Below are positions 1 through 46,598 of a DNA stretch of 64,000 nucleotides, piece after piece. A program made the position numbers and the translations under genes. Under the pieces are notes generated by a model, which was not told the DNA's origin, did no database searches, and saw only the letters and a program-made list of their open reading frames with translations. Source of the DNA: Eleginops maclovinus (lineage: Eukaryota; Chordata; Actinopteri; Perciformes; Eleginopidae); NCBI RefSeq assembly GCF_036324505.1, contig NC_086365.1:5452655-5516654 (forward strand), read 5' to 3'. How positions within the stretch are numbered: position 1 is the stretch's first letter; every line of letters starts with the position of its first letter.

Positions 1-210
1 ATTATATTTCCCTTCCAAAACGTACATTAGTAGTGCCTTTTGTTTGTATTCACACTGATAATTTGCTGCTTTTGGCTCTGTGGCCTGTGAGGCAACACAG
101 AGGGATTATTGTTCACAGTCGGAAAAAATAGTTTGTTGTTTAGAGAAGTTTGGGTTTTTAACATGATCCATTAAACTTTATAAAATGAAGGGATCTATTT
201 AAAGGATGTG

Positions 211-213
<3 letters not shown>

Positions 214-296
<83 letters not shown>
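214..296. repeat. (TG)n microsatellite next to the bltp3b exon 6 donor
   Basis: An almost pure TG run of about 41 units on the plus strand. In the bltp3b transcript it reads as (CA)n and begins six nucleotides downstream of the exon/intron boundary (exon end at 303, donor gtcagc at 302-297). Confidence 0.95.
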
Positions 297-297
<1 letters not shown>

Positions 298-302
298 CTG
301 AC

Positions 303-14247
<13,945 letters not shown>

Positions 14248-14713
14248 GGTCGCACAAATCGATATCCGAGCTACCTACCTGCTAGCTTCTCCCTCTCGAG
14301 TTATAAACACAAACGCCTCAAATTATCACCCCCGTGTCAGTCTTCATTTTAACAGTGTTCCCGCTTCATTCTCCGAGAGATGAGGGAGTTTGTGATGAAA
14401 GACGGCATCTCAGACGTCCGAGTGACAGCCAGGTTCATGGACAAAGAATATCACGTTAGGCCATGTCGTGCTGATCCACTGATAAAGCTCGGAAACGGTC
14501 CGGATATCTCTGCAACACACCGAACACCTGGGCAGCGCGTCGCAAGGAGCGTCTGTTGTCACGGCGTCTAGGCGGGGCGTCATGATGCGTTCATGGTCTG
14601 CTAGGAAACCACTCCCTTTAATATGTAGATAGGTGTAAAAGTAGATGTTTATCACAGGCTGTATATAAACAGTTATTTATAGTCTACTTATAGAGACACT
14701 GGAATCATTTGAA

Positions 14714-15062
14714 ATTAGAATTGTTGTCATTCGTCGAGGAAGCATTTAGATCCTATACTTAAGAAAAAGTAGTAATACCAAAGTTTAGAAATACTTTGTT
14801 ACACCTGCATTAAAAATTACACTTAAGAAAAAGTACACAAGTATAAGCATCCATATATACTTAAAGTACCAAAAGTAAAATAAATGATTATGCAGTAGGG
14901 ACTCTAAAAGATAAAAAATATATATATGTTTTTTAACTTGGTTATAATCAGAGATGCATACATCCTTTTAATTCTGCAGCTGGTAAAGACGGAGCTAATT
15001 GTAATGTCTTTTTATACTTTCAAGTTTCTTAATCCATAAAATTATAGCATAACGTACTTTTG
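14714..15062. repeat. Teleost 'aagtactt/agtaaaagta' interspersed repeat, copy 1
   Basis: Contains the diagnostic run of short blocks also seen at 21500, 24640, 33382 and 52640: a gaggaagcattt start, tacttaag, aatactttgttac, taaaagtac-like blocks and a ctggtaaagacggagcta inner block. It is probably a non-autonomous DNA transposon family common in fish genomes; I cannot name the superfamily with certainty. Confidence 0.6.
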
Positions 15063-15873
15063 ACGGTTTTATTGGGTCAGCAGTTGGACATTGTCCAAAT
15101 TGCCTATACCACTTTATGGGTATGATTGCAGAGTGTTGTCTGTGTTGTCTGCTTTCGTCATAAAACGCTCTTTTAGTGACACCTAGTGTTTAAACAGAGA
15201 ATCTAAATAAAACATTTTTTAATAATTAACAACAATAACTACAGTGTAATGACTACAAAAAATAACTTGATTTTCTAATAAACCTTAGAGGAATTTGCAC
15301 ATGAGGATATTTTTTAAACTCATACCAAAATATTTGGCACAGTATAGCAACATGATTGGTGAATTTATAATAAAGCCATATTAAATGGACAACTAAATGA
15401 CATGCACACAACATAAAATTGGTGTTTGTTTTTTCATCAATGTACCATTAAGAAAGATTCCTATGAATAGAACATTGTGTTCATTAACTTGCCTCCACAA
15501 TGTAAAGACCTTAAACATGCATCAGCAACATATAATGAATAAAATGCAATTACAACTCCTTAGACTTTTCACTTATTTGTCCGTGTAAATAAAAGATGTG
15601 TGTGTGATAAGCCTCTGTGTGTAGAGATGTTACTATGGGAGTACACAGCAGCCTGCAGATGCCACGTATGAAAGGAGGAGCGAAAGGAGCAGCCCCTCCC
15701 TGCACCGCTGCTACAGTAAGAACCAGTTGCAGGAAGTTTGCATCAGTCTTCAGTGTTTGAGAAATGTAACAGCATTCGTGGACATGTGTCACAATAAAAG
15801 GAACATATAAAACACGGTTTATGTCACGTTCACTGTCATTTTATTGATGCACTTTGGAGAATGATGCACTGTT

Positions 15874-15927
15874 GGTGCAACTCTTTGGCTCTGGGGGTGC
15901 GGTGCAACTTTTTGGCTCTGGGGGTGC
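15874..15927. repeat. 27-bp tandem repeat, two copies
   Basis: Units 15874-15900 and 15901-15927 differ at one base (aactctttgg versus aactttttgg). They lie about 500 bp upstream of the ckap4 ATG. No function can be assigned. Confidence 0.85.
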
Positions 15928-16426
15928 ATCTTTTGTCCTATAGATCGACTGACACTTCAAGATACCAATGCTTTCGCTTATTTAGATAATGTGGAACACT
16001 TCAAAACTTCCTAAAATTGCTTAAACCCTCTTTAAGGAAATCTGGCTCCAGTGAGTTATGCTTCTGCAGAACTTTCATTCTTGTTTTGGGTGTGAAATAA
16101 AAACAATACTATGGCAGATCTAGTTTCGGATGTAAACATAGAGCAACAAGAAGAACAACACAACGTGAAAGAGGAGTAGATATCATTCATTGTGTTTTAT
16201 TATGTCATTGAAGCAGACCCATACAGAGCCTGGAGTTTTACATGGGACAGCCCCCATCCGCATACCTCAACACTAAAAGCACCGTGGAAAGACACGACGC
16301 GCTCCCTGATACGCTGCAGTTCCTGTAAGTGGGCCTGGACTGGAAACATTCTCCATCCACGACTGCAAAAACCAGCAGCAGCCCTCACATCACACTCACA
16401 CTTGCCTGAGCCAGCTCTCATCCAAC

Positions 16427-18783
16427 ATGACTGCGAAAAACCGAAACAAGAACAGCGAAAAGAGCGAGAAGATCGCCGCCGCATCCAGTCCAGAGGATGT
16501 GCCGAAGAAAAGCCAAAAGAGCAGCAGTAACGGAGTGAGTGGCCCTGCACCTCAGGGGCCACCATCAGGGAGCTGCCTCGGCCATGTTGCAACATTAGTG
16601 TTTTATCTCGGGTTAATAGGCGCTGTAGGTTTTGCTGCTATTTATTTACAGCAAGTTGTGGAAGAAGTGCGGCAGATCAGCGACAGGCATGAGGAGAGCG
16701 CACGGCAGAACGCAGAGCTCAGCGTAAAAATGGGAAGTGTCGTTCAACAGGTAGGAAGAAAATGATGTGAATCAATGAAAAGTAATGTGAAATGTGTCCG
16801 ATAACTTTAACACAAAATGTTCACTGTATGCTCAATAAAGTACACACTGTACAGTATATGGGCAATGCATTGTTGTTGTTAGACATTACATAAGCATTGG
16901 GGGGTTGGGTAGCTTTGGGGACCACTGGGATGGGATTTGGTGAACTACTTACTTTTCATTCAACACACGTCGAATAAGTAAACAGACCTGATATGATTAA
17001 ATCATTTCGACATTTTTTATTTATTTTAAGATGTTCACCTCCTGAACCGTGTATCAGTAACCAGTGTAAACTATATTCAGGTGACAGCTTTTTCTTTACC
17101 TACACATATTTGAGTGGGTGAGTGATGACTTAACTCCGCCCATGCTCATTTACAGGTTGAACATGTTTGTTGCGTTAGTTTCTTGTAGGTTGGAGCTCCT
17201 TTCACAATAGTAATTATTATGGAGCGATGATTACATAGTGAATATTTATATCCTGTTAAATATATATAGCCACAAGAAGAAAAAATATATAACGTGTGAC
17301 ATATTTTCTTAAGTACTTACAATAGTAAGTTATTAAACACGTGTTTTAGGTTCAAAATTATATCATACATTTTGGAATTTGCCCATACACTGAAAAAACT
17401 TAAACAATGACTCATATACTATATTAGGTTAGTTGAAAACAATAATATTAAGTTAGAATAAAAAATATATGGTTCTACTTAATATTATTAAATTAAAGTC
17501 AATAGACCCATGTGTGTCTTGAAATTGGGGTGAATACGCACACTGATGCATGTTTTTCCTGTCCTGTACAGGTGGATTCTTTGAGCAGTGTTGTGGATGG
17601 GCTGGAGTCAACACTGGGCATCACACGGGTGGAGCTAGAGGGGTCCATCGCCCGGATGAAGAGGGGTGAGGTGGAGACGAGGAGGGTGGAAGAAGCCCTT
17701 CAGAGGCTCCAGAATGACTTGCTCAGGGAACTTTCAGAGGGCATCAAGGAGGTGAAGGAGGCCCGAGAGAGGGACTTCTCTTCCCTGGAGCAGACGGTGG
17801 AGGAGCGCCTGGCGGAGGTGAGCCAGTCTATCAAGGACAGCGTGTCAGAGTTCACCGAAGCTCAGGACGAGACGCAGAGCCAGCTATCCGACCTCAAGGC
17901 ACGCCTGGGTGGAATGGAGGACCCTGTGCTTGTCAAACAGGAGCTCTCGGCCATCGTCGAAGCTGTGGCTGAAATCCAAGCAGCCAACCAGGCAGCAGAC
18001 GCATCAGCAGACTCCTTCAGGGAGCAGGTGGGCGCCGTGAGGTCAGAGCTCCAGACTCGTAACCAGGAAGTAGCCTCACTCTCTCAGGAAGTGGAAACTG
18101 TGAGGTCCGTGGTGCAAGAGGCTGTGGGGAATCTGAGGAAGTCGCTGTCTCAAGCAGAGTCTGATGTTCAGGCTCTAAAGGACAAAAACTTGGCGCTGGA
18201 GAACGGTGTGGAGCAGGCCGCCAATGCCGCCAGTCACGTGGAGAAGCAAGTGAACGCAGCAGCGAACCAGATCCAGAAAAGATCAGAAGACCTGGAAGCC
18301 AGAGTCAAAACATCAGAGTCAAGCGGAGATGCCCTGTCGGCAACCGTGTCAGACATCGCCTCCAAAGTAGAATCACTGCTCGCCAAATGTGACACTCACG
18401 ACAGCACACTAGCCGCACAAGGGCAGGCTGTGGAGAAGGTCAAAAGTGGCATTAAGCAGGAGATGGAGGTACTGAAAAGCAGTCTGGAGGAGCTGCAGTC
18501 CAACATGGCTGCTATTAGCGGTGCCCAGACAAAGCTGTCTTCGAAGGACTCCAGCCTGGGCCAGCAGGTGGAGGAGTTGGAGAACAGGCTGGCTGCTCTG
18601 GAGGACAGCAGCAGCAGCATGAAGCCGGAGCAGCTGCAGAGCCTCACAAGCATGGTGGAGGGTCTGGAAAGCAGAGCAGCAAAGCTAGAAGGCCACGATC
18701 AGGCTATCCAAGCTCTTCAGAAGGCTCTGAAGGAGACCACAAAGACACTGGCAGGCTTAACCAAGGGCAAGAATGGAAAGTAG
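16427..18783 (+). CDS. ckap4: Cytoskeleton-associated protein 4 (CLIMP-63/p63), two exons
   Basis: Exons 16427-16750 (108 codons, phase 0, donor gtaggaag) and 17572-18783 (403 codons plus stop), 511 aa in all. CKAP4 is a type II ER membrane protein whose cytosolic tail binds microtubules and whose lumenal rod spaces ER sheets; at the cell surface it can act as a receptor. Residues 1-49 are a Lys/Ser-rich cytosolic tail, Cys50 (SGSC) sits at the membrane like the palmitoylated Cys of mammalian CKAP4, and residues 51-74 are the membrane span. Everything after about residue 76 is coiled coil rich in Glu, Gln, Ser and Ala. The blocks LRELSEGIKEVKEARERDF and SLEQTVEERL match the family closely. 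It is shorter than human CKAP4 (602 aa), mainly because the cytosolic tail is short. The two-exon structure is as in mammals. It is convergent with ikbip. Confidence 0.92.
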
Positions 18784-19252
18784 GGAGTTAGCAGTGTGAT
18801 ATCAGGATACCAACAAAAGTGGACAATGATTCCAAAAGAGTGACCATAACTCCTTTTTCCTGTTATTTGTGAAGAATTGTTTCTGAAAAAAGGTCACGAT
18901 GTTGCACATTTGAGTAGAAAAGTAGCCAATGTGAGGAGTTCGGTCAGGAGGAAGCTGTACTGCTGATCTGTGAATTAAAAATCCACACTCATTCTGCACT
19001 GTAGTTCATTTTTCTGATGTTTATTTTGTTGTTTTCCTGTGCCAAGGCTGTTTTTTTTTTTTTTAAACCAACCAAAATGCAATAATAAGCTCTTTTTGAG
19101 CACTCCTTTGTTTACTCACTACATGTTTTTTTTACAAGAATAAAAACTCTTGACTTTTCTTGTTGTGAACTTATTGGATGAAATATGATTTGTTGTTTTT
19201 CTTTTGCTGCCTTTACAGTTTCATCATCATGGATTGTATGGGTGGGACTGAA

Positions 19253-19258
19253 AATAAA
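19253..19258 (+). other. ckap4: Candidate poly(A) signal of ckap4
   Basis: AATAAA about 470 bases after the ckap4 stop; another lies near 19139. Between the stop and here the sequence is AT-rich and non-coding, as expected of a 3' UTR. Confidence 0.5.
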
Positions 19259-19783
19259 GTTCATTGATAGGCGTGAAGTATCAAAGGGCTGATCAAATCA
19301 AAAAAGGAATTCCATCTTGATTACAGTATTCAAATATGACAAATAATTCAGAGTGAACCACTCGAATGAAGTTCAATTTATTAAGCGTTATCACTTTATC
19401 TACAACTCTTTGACAGCTAACATGTTTAGACTGAATAGCACACGCTGAGCTCTTTCATCTGCAGGCAGCACTAACAGATGATGCAGATCATGGCATTTTC
19501 CTCTTTTGATGTTCAGCTCTGCCTCTCTTCCAGGTGTGCTGCAGAGAGGTGCTTCACCTGAGCTGCAGTTGTGTTTTGCTAGAAGGCGTTTGTCCTCTTC
19601 TCAACCCTTTAAGTAACGTAGAGCGCCCACCGATAGAAGGAACTACTCCCACATAGTTTTGTAAAAAAAATAGAATTTCTAATTTCAAGTCTTGGAAATC
19701 TATATATGACAGGCTTTTTGGGTTGGGGGAATTATAATGAATGATCCATAATAATAAAGCCAGCGTCAGCTCAAGGTGCTTCA

Positions 19784-20060
19784 CAAGTCAATGATAGAAG
19801 AGTTCAAAATGATCTATGAGACATATAAAAATAAAGAGCAGGACGTACAAAACTAGGGAGCTCACATGGTAGAAAAGAAAACTAAGACATAAAACCAGGA
19901 CAATCAGTAAAACGCGGTGCGGAACAGATGGGTCTTAAGGCTTTTCTTAAAAACCGAGCGTGATGCATAGGTCCTTATATTTTCTGAGAGATGTTTCTGC
20001 AGATGTGGACCCAGGAAGGAGAAAGCACGGTCTCTCATGCTGGCTAGTTTTGTCCGAGGA
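19784..20060. repeat. Probable interspersed repeat between ckap4 and ikbip
   Basis: A stretch with the look of a dispersed fish repeat (caaggtgcttcacaa..., later gaaggagaaagcacggtctc). No second copy occurs in this window, so the call rests only on resemblance and is weak. Confidence 0.3.
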
Positions 20061-20869
20061 GATTGGAGCTGCTGCTTTAAATGTACCCAAACTTTAAAAT
20101 TGAAAGAAAATTGGGGCTTGATTTGATTTATGTCAAACTACTTCTTAGCTGGGTCTTTTAACTGTACCTATAACCCAGTAATAGCAGGAGCCGTTTTTTT
20201 TTCTTACTCTGCTAGCTTCATATTTTCCTTGTAACATGAGATATGAGTGTAGTGTATTTACCAAAATACTCCTCCAAGACACAGAATGATTTAAGAAACT
20301 ACCTTATTTACTGTAGGCCAAAATACTTTAATTTTCCACAAAATTAAATTATCTTAAAAACACAACGCTGGAGGAATATCCATAGAACCAAAAAAAATCA
20401 AATGCAATTACTGGAACATGTGGGAAAACAAAACAAACCAGTCAACCTCAACCATGAGCCCTATATTGCTGGGGGAGCCAACAAAGAAAACAAACTTGCT
20501 GAGGCACAAAACCACAAACACATTTTACAGCTTTTAGTGTTAATGCTGACTGACAAGCTGCTGCTGTTCTTATTCAAGTTCACTAATGGGTTATCAGCTT
20601 TGTTCTTTGGGCCAGTCGGGGGGAAAAAAAAGGTGGCTGCACTTTAACTTTAGGGAAAGAGTACTTAGAACAAACTTCCTGAGTAAAACACATTTAATCA
20701 GTTGCATCTTTTAAACATATAACCAAAAAAAACACGTTGAAAAAAACATGTTTTAAGGCATTCACTTCCTATAATACCTTTTATTTAAATTGTTTGGACA
20801 GGACAGGGTGTAATTACTGAGAATAGACAAGGAGAAATCTTTGGTCTCTGAGATGTTGAAGTGCGTTGC

Positions 20870-25488
<4,619 letters not shown>

Positions 25489-26355
25489 CTTAGCACACTG
25501 GCACACAGTGGGTAACTGTTACAGTGAAGGAATACAAAAACAGTTAAAAGTAAAAGTCTTACCAGCTATTTGTTGAGTTGCAGACTAAAAAAGCTTCTTT
25601 CACTGGTAAGAACATAATGAAGGACACTCAAGATTGGTTAAATGTATAATTAACAGTGGGTTATTAAAAACGTCACCGCTAACAACCTTTTTGCTTTACC
25701 CTGGTCCTTGATACAAATGATGCGTTCAGGTACTGCTATTCAAATCGTATTTATCCAAATTAGCAGGATTGCTAGATTAAAAACCAGACAAATGTAACGC
25801 TTAATTATTGTATTGCAACTTGATCTCAAAAATGATGCGACACAATGGTTTTAAATAGAAAATTACAATTGCAAATCGCTTTTGCCAATTTGTTTCATCC
25901 TCAAACTGAGTCCCAATCCTAACATTCATAGTTCCGACAGTGCAGGAAGCACAGTGAACGCTTCAGCCAGCCACGTAAGCGACTGCCAGCGTTTGACCTG
26001 ATGTGGCCATTCTGTATTATTGATGTCTTTAAACTGGAAACTCAATAATTAACAATTAATCAATTAATTAAACAGTCTGCAAACAAAACATTGAAAAGCA
26101 GCAACACCCTTTTCATTTACGTCATTGATCAAGCAAAACAAATATAAAACCTTTCCTGATTCCAACTATTTAAAAGTCAGGATTTGGTGTTTTTCACAAT
26201 TTTATGATTGTAAATGTATCATAGTTTTAACACTGTTGGTAAGACTCCAAAAGACATTTTCAAACTGGACTGACAGGTTCCTCCATTTTATACTAAACAA
26301 GGATTAATCAATGAATCAAACAGAGAAACAGGATAGAGGGCTTCGGCACAAGCCA
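25489..26355. other. ikbip upstream region
   Basis: AT-rich sequence without a recognisable coding exon on either strand. It should contain the ikbip promoter. The APAF1 start that faces IKBIP in mammals is not seen here. Confidence 0.5.
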
Positions 26356-28416
26356 TTTATTTGGCATGTTTCATTAAATCTTACTTACATTTTGAGTGTC
26401 AAAATATGTCAAAACTTGATTATCTGTAGCATCCTATAAATGGAAATTCAAAGCCCTATACAGCGTGGTTTGTAGCACTATTATACAGTTGTATCATTAT
26501 TATCAAGTGGGTTTCAACACAGCATGTGGTTTTGTATTCAGGATGTGACAGCTTAAGGGTCATGCAATTTAAGCAAGATACCATTACTAACATTTAACAA
26601 TATTCAACAGCAGAAGACACAAAGAAATACTACAAGGATCAACCAAACTGAACTCTTACATGGACGCAATGTAGAGGCTTCATTTGCAGTACGTTACAAT
26701 CAAGCACAAGCTGCCAAATGCAATTTCTAACAGATAAGGTGTAAAAAGGTAACCAGATGACTCCAAAATATTGTTAAATGAGGGCATGTTGATCAGAGAT
26801 CTTTGGACTAAGGCTTACAGTGATGGAGTGAACTGATATTTGGTCACTGAAGAATCTACAGCTTCCTCTTTTAGTGTTCAATACCTAACAACTCAATACA
26901 AACTCCTGAGAAGCATTAACAGTACAGAGATCAGTAATATGGTCATCCAGTTCCAGATTTAGCACTTGTCCCTAAATTATAAAAGAAAGAGCCGCAGTAT
27001 TCCATACCAGAGCCATGAAGAGAGGCTTTGCGAGGGCTTTCAAAATCCAAAATCAGACTAGAGCGTACATGTAGTGCTATGTTCGACAAATTGCCAACTT
27101 AGATACGACCTTGGCAGTATGCTACAGCAACAAAAAGATGAAGGATATAAAAGGGATTCCTTACAGCCTTAATTTAAGTTGACACACGTTGCTGTACATT
27201 GGTGTTTGAAAGCAACAAAAAAGCATCAGGGGAAATATAGCCTTCATAAATGTGCGCCATTCAAATTATATAGAAACCAAAAGGGGGCAGTATAAACAGT
27301 AATAGCAGCCGTGTAAACACAACACCAAGGAAAAGCATCAACAAATTAAAACCAAATCCACGTCAAAAGGCACCTCTCAAAACTCAATTCATATGCAATG
27401 TTGACCCTATTACAGAATGTCTTAAAGTGTCTGATTCCAACAGGATTGAGAAAAAATAAAATAAAATAGTGCAACTGACCCACATAGAGCTGAGTCTTAC
27501 TAATGCCATTAAGGAAGCCAAGTAAGAATACAATTAGGTAAGAAGATTAAAACCACAATCCTGAGAGCGGTATCAAATCTTCTCATCATACTATTTAAAG
27601 AACGCAAATGAGCGTCTCCCAACCTTGTCTTTAAAGTCACTTTTTCATAGCTGCTTAGGCGTCATGCTATCTTATTCTTTCATAATAAATGCATGGCCTT
27701 AAAAAAATAAGGAATAACATAGCTGTTGAGAGATAATGAAGTTTATGTGCTAATGAAGCACATTACCAATTTACATGACTGATAGTGTTCATGATTAAGA
27801 AATATACATCTGGTCCCCTAAGGCCTCTTTATCAGGTTTTGGTCCTGTCTGTGGAGGAGCAAACATAAGAGCACTTTGAGGACAGAAAAGGACACTTTCA
27901 AAATTGTGGGAATGTGCGAAAAAGCACAATACAGAGTGCATGTGTTGAGCGAGAGTAGGTTAACCAATTAACAACTGAATTGTCCTCACTGCTAAGCTGT
28001 TTTTTTTTTTTTTCACCCGGTCAAATAAAGGAATCAAAAATCCATCCTTCAAAACACCATAAACCTCTGCTACATATGATACTTCTAAATATTTAAACCC
28101 CAAGACCTCAAAGCGATCTGCGCATTAACCCGCAAACTAAATATTCTTCATAACTCAGCTTTACAGAGATCTTGCTTCAAGATTCCAGCAAGGGAACACA
28201 ATTCCACTCCAAAAAATATTGTGCTTGATCCCCTCGATCCTCACAACTGTATATACATTATCTCATACAAAACTAGATATAGATGTATACAGGGTCGATT
28301 TCGATAACATCAAGGGACAGATTTCTTTCCCAGGATGGGGGACCACCACTCACTCATGGGAAACTTCTCATCAACAACTATAAGGTGGTGAAGTTCCACA
28401 GGAGACACTCCGTGGC
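26356..28416 (-). other. arfgap3: Probable 3' UTR of arfgap3
   Basis: About 2 kb of non-coding sequence after the arfgap3 stop at 28417. The first good distal AATAAA on the minus strand is at 26356-26361 (TTTATT on plus). No coding potential was seen in either direction. Confidence 0.45.
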
Positions 28417-33177
<4,761 letters not shown>

Positions 33178-33301
33178 TGTTCTGTCTGTCACTAATAATA
33201 TCTGGTGGTTAGATTCAGAAGTAGCAGGAAAAACAGCCCTGTGTTTTTCCTCAATAAAAGAATACGACACGTCTATAGGAGAACACCGTAGCCGCGCTCT
33301 G

Positions 33302-33306
33302 ATTGG
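33302..33306 (-). promoter_or_regulatory. arfgap3: CCAAT box upstream of arfgap3
   Basis: CCAAT on the minus strand (ATTGG on plus), 125 bases before the arfgap3 ATG, where a promoter element for a TATA-less housekeeping gene is expected. No TATA box is visible. Confidence 0.35.
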
Positions 33307-33381
33307 ATAAAAACACCCCGTGGTGCTGTTATTGTAGTAAGGGCTTCTGGGTAATGCAGTTTACTCTTAGCCCTGAACTCC

Positions 33382-33430
33382 AGTTGTAGTTGTTGAGGAA
33401 GTATTTAGAGCCTTTACTTAAGTCTTTTTA
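33382..33430. repeat. Teleost 'agtaaaagta' interspersed repeat, small fragment
   Basis: gttgaggaagtatttagagcctttacttaag is the 5' end of the same family as at 14714, and it is cut off after about 50 bases. Confidence 0.5.
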
Positions 33431-33895
33431 ATGTTAATGCAGCTTTTTTCAAATATGTTTGTTTGCAAAACAAAGCTCAAGAAAATGTAATTCATTACCC
33501 CAAAGATGTTTCACACTAAATGGTAAATCAGAAGACCCTCACCGGGATTGAATGCTGATTTATCCGCATGTTAATGACTACAACCATGTCACAATATTTG
33601 TGAAATTGAAGAAGCACATTGGATCTGGTTACACTTTAGCATCTACTATGGCACACATACATATAATGTAAAACAACTGCCTGACTTGACATTTACTTTA
33701 CACGTTTGCAACAGAGAGCTGTGCACCTAAACTATAGACGCTGGGAATTCATAATGAAAACTTTTTAGGAATCGTTACACAGACAAACAGATACAGATCT
33801 TTTTTTAAATATAGTGCATATTTTGATATTAATAGTGTAATTTAAAAACAAAAAATATCACTACTAAAGACAAAACAGTTTTTTCAATAAGTTCA

Positions 33896-35578
33896 TTTAT
33901 TATGTTGTGGGACAACATTTACAAACCTTACTGTGCAAGTACAGCTGTTGCTGCGTTTTGACGACAGCATGCCCTGAAAACATGGCAAAACGTCTCCTCT
34001 CACTATTATTAAAGACAACCAAATTAATGTTCCTCTCATAGCAGGTAAAGACATCAAATAGCTTTTTGTTTAATGATTTCATGGATGCACTGGGCATTTC
34101 ATTTATTTGGAGCTTGCACTAAAGAAAAGCAGGCAGTTCATTTTTGCAGTGATGTAAGTCTACAGAAATCAGGTCCATTCATATCATAGATCCAAAGGAA
34201 AAATTAACAAGTATTCACATATGTGTTGATTAACTCAATGAGTATGGCCATCTGTTATGGGTAAATTATATTTACAAATATATCAAAATAACAGATCCAA
34301 GGGATGTTCGCCATCAAACATTCAATTACTATACAAGCTGATTCTCAGTCACAGCATTCTAACAAGAGTATAACAAAAGCACTTGTGGCATCATAAATTA
34401 ACAATCATCTATTTCAAACTACAAATCATCTGATATTGCTGCTTAATTTGTTCTAATTTCTTTCACCCAGGCTATTTACATGCAGGTATGCAATGCCACA
34501 CTGGCCTGGTTTTATTGCTTTATAAATTGCAATGTATTTTCAAAAAAACACTAAAATATTCTCCCATGTCTTGACATTTTAGAAGAGAGACAATGAAAAC
34601 ATGGAGATTCAGGAGAGATACACGTTTGTGAAAAACCTTCAGTGTTGCGTAAAATAACCCATATAGAATTAAACGTCCACAATCCACAGAAAGTAGACAG
34701 AGACATGTGTGAAAAGTTTGAGGACAGTTTGTTCAGGGGGGGTCAGTGCTGGGGAAAACAAGTAATCAAAAAAAGTGAGGAAATACAATCAGTGAATATA
34801 CATTCAATTGCAGTGACTAGAGGAACCGACCCACTGTGAACTAAATAAAGACTATCAGGATAACGCTCCACTGATGTTTATCATTCCTTATAAAATAACC
34901 AGAACAGTTGATGAACTGAGTGGAAAGACAACCCTGAAAGGAATGGCAGAACAATGTAAGCCCTCGTTTAAAATCAGGTGAAATCTCACATAATGATCTC
35001 AACATAGGGGCCTTTTTTGTCCAAAAAGAAAAAATCTAACTTAACATTAAAGGACTGGATTCTAAAAGGCAGAAATAGTTTTAAACCTAAATAGATCTTC
35101 ATGGTAATAAAAAGGGTAATCTTCCATAGTGGCTTCCATATTAAGGCAGCATGTAACATTGCAAGACGATGTGTCCTCCCAGTGTTTCGTTTACACAAAA
35201 TATAAATCCACATACATTTAATCTTATCTAATATATACTTGAAAGGCTATTGTTTTTGTAACAGCATAAATGGGATTCTAAGTAATGTAACATAATTTAC
35301 ACAGCATTTTCTTCTCTGCGATCTTCTTAGCTTGGAATCATCTGGAAACTTGTGGTAAATTTCCATCTTTTGACTGTCAATCTGTGGCAACAACTTTCCA
35401 AGTGGTCCTTTCATAATCTGCAACTTCTCCTCCTCCGTTCTTCTCCAACACGGGTCCAGTCTTCGCCAACAGGGGGAAAAGGGTTAAAAATAAAGGCAGG
35501 ACCTCCTCGTTTCCAGCCGCACTGTCATCTCGTAACACACCACTTACTTTTTATTCACATTTATTGATTTGTCATAAA
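33896..35578 (-). other. pacsin2: Probable 3' UTR of pacsin2
   Basis: About 1.7 kb of AT-rich non-coding sequence between the pacsin2 stop (35579-35581) and a minus-strand AATAAA at 33896-33901 (TTTATT on plus). Nothing else is recognised here. Confidence 0.5.
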
Positions 35579-45211
<9,633 letters not shown>

Positions 45212-45544
45212 GGCTGCTGCTCCAAGTCACACTCAGAGTGTAGGGCCTGGGAAAATAAAAAATAAAGGGTCAATTAAAAAATGTGATTAAAATTAAGTTA
45301 TAAATGCCTAAAAATACAAATAGAAATGTCACTAAGTATAAAAGCTTTAAAAAAAGCTAATATCACAAAACCAGTCAATACATTCTTTTTCAATAGAAAG
45401 AAAAGTATTGAACTACATTAAATGACTATTCATAGATTACATTTAGAATATTACGGAGTAGAAATGTGAACTTGTTGTGGACATTTTATTAAACCTTAAA
45501 ATGTGTTTTAATGTTTGTATTTTCCGATTCATTGCTACAGATTC

Positions 45545-45993
45545 CCCTGTAGCATAATGACATGACAATCAAATTGACAGTTAATTAGTTCATAACATTT
45601 TATTGCTCAACTTTCTTGAAGAGCAGCCATTCAAGCCATATAAGATATAATCAAATGAGATTATCATCATATTTATTGCTACCAGTCATAACTATTCTAC
45701 TATTCTTCATTTATTATTACATATTTAGAGCTTAAACACGAGTAAAAAAAAAAGGGATTTGCAGCTACTTTGGTAGTTGGTTTCAGTCATTATCAAGCAA
45801 GAATGCCAACATTGGACCCAAAGACTTTGGCTACACAAACACACAGGGCAAAAGTGCAGTTATCTGTTGCTTTAAACCCTCACTCCATGTGGACTGTTAG
45901 AGATCCATTGCAATGTAATTCTGCAAGAGGAGTGTGTGTGTGTAGATACATTCAAGCCTAATTCTCAGCATGAAAATCACATCGTCCCCAGCC
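45545..45993. repeat. 449-bp direct repeat, copy A
   Basis: Nearly identical to 47615-48062: one base change seen (cttcattt versus cttctttt), one extra A in a poly-A run, and one fewer GTGT unit. Both copies run from ccctgtagcataatg to atcgtccccagcc. The flanks are unrelated. Confidence 0.9.
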
Positions 45994-46473
45994 CAATGAG
46001 AAGATAAAAAGGGAAAACTATTGATCAACATATAGACCCATTGTTAAAAGCTATGCATATAGATTCATAATACAGACTTTCAGATAAGCTTTCAAATATT
46101 GCAGAGTGAGCCAAACTTACACACAGCTGAGTTACTAAATATATGCACTGAACAGGAAATAAAACATCTATCTTTTAATCAGTCGGTCACACACTGTTTC
46201 TCTCTATAAAACCGACAGCTAAAAGGAGAAAATGTATCATTCTGTCACAACAACATACCTAAGACACTGATAAAAGGGAGAGTAATACTGAGACAGAGAA
46301 AATAAATAGTTCAGAGGATGATACGGAGAGAAATGGAAGTGTGAGGGGAGTGAACGTGTGATGTGGTTTCATAAACAGGGCAGCAGGTAGGTGTTTTCAT
46401 CTATTTCCATAACCCCACAACGCTAACCTACAACAGACTGAGACCCTTGCAGCTCATGGATTCTCAGCTTAAC

Positions 46474-46598
<125 letters not shown>

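Larger units (their letters stand above)
14248..16426. other. Intergenic region between the divergent bltp3b and ckap4 starts
   Basis: bltp3b begins leftward at 14247 and ckap4 rightward at 16427. The 300 bases beyond the bltp3b ATG are less AT-rich and probably hold its promoter and 5' UTR. A fish interspersed repeat occupies about 14714-15062, a 27-bp tandem repeat lies at 15874-15927, and the ckap4 5' UTR probably starts after about 16150. No coding region was found. Confidence 0.6.

Noticed and set aside
45770..45961. MVVGFSHYQA frame found twice (also 47839-48252) as a conserved small gene
   Set aside because: Duplicated only because the whole 449-bp segment is; the frames diverge where the duplication ends, and no start context or family is recognised.
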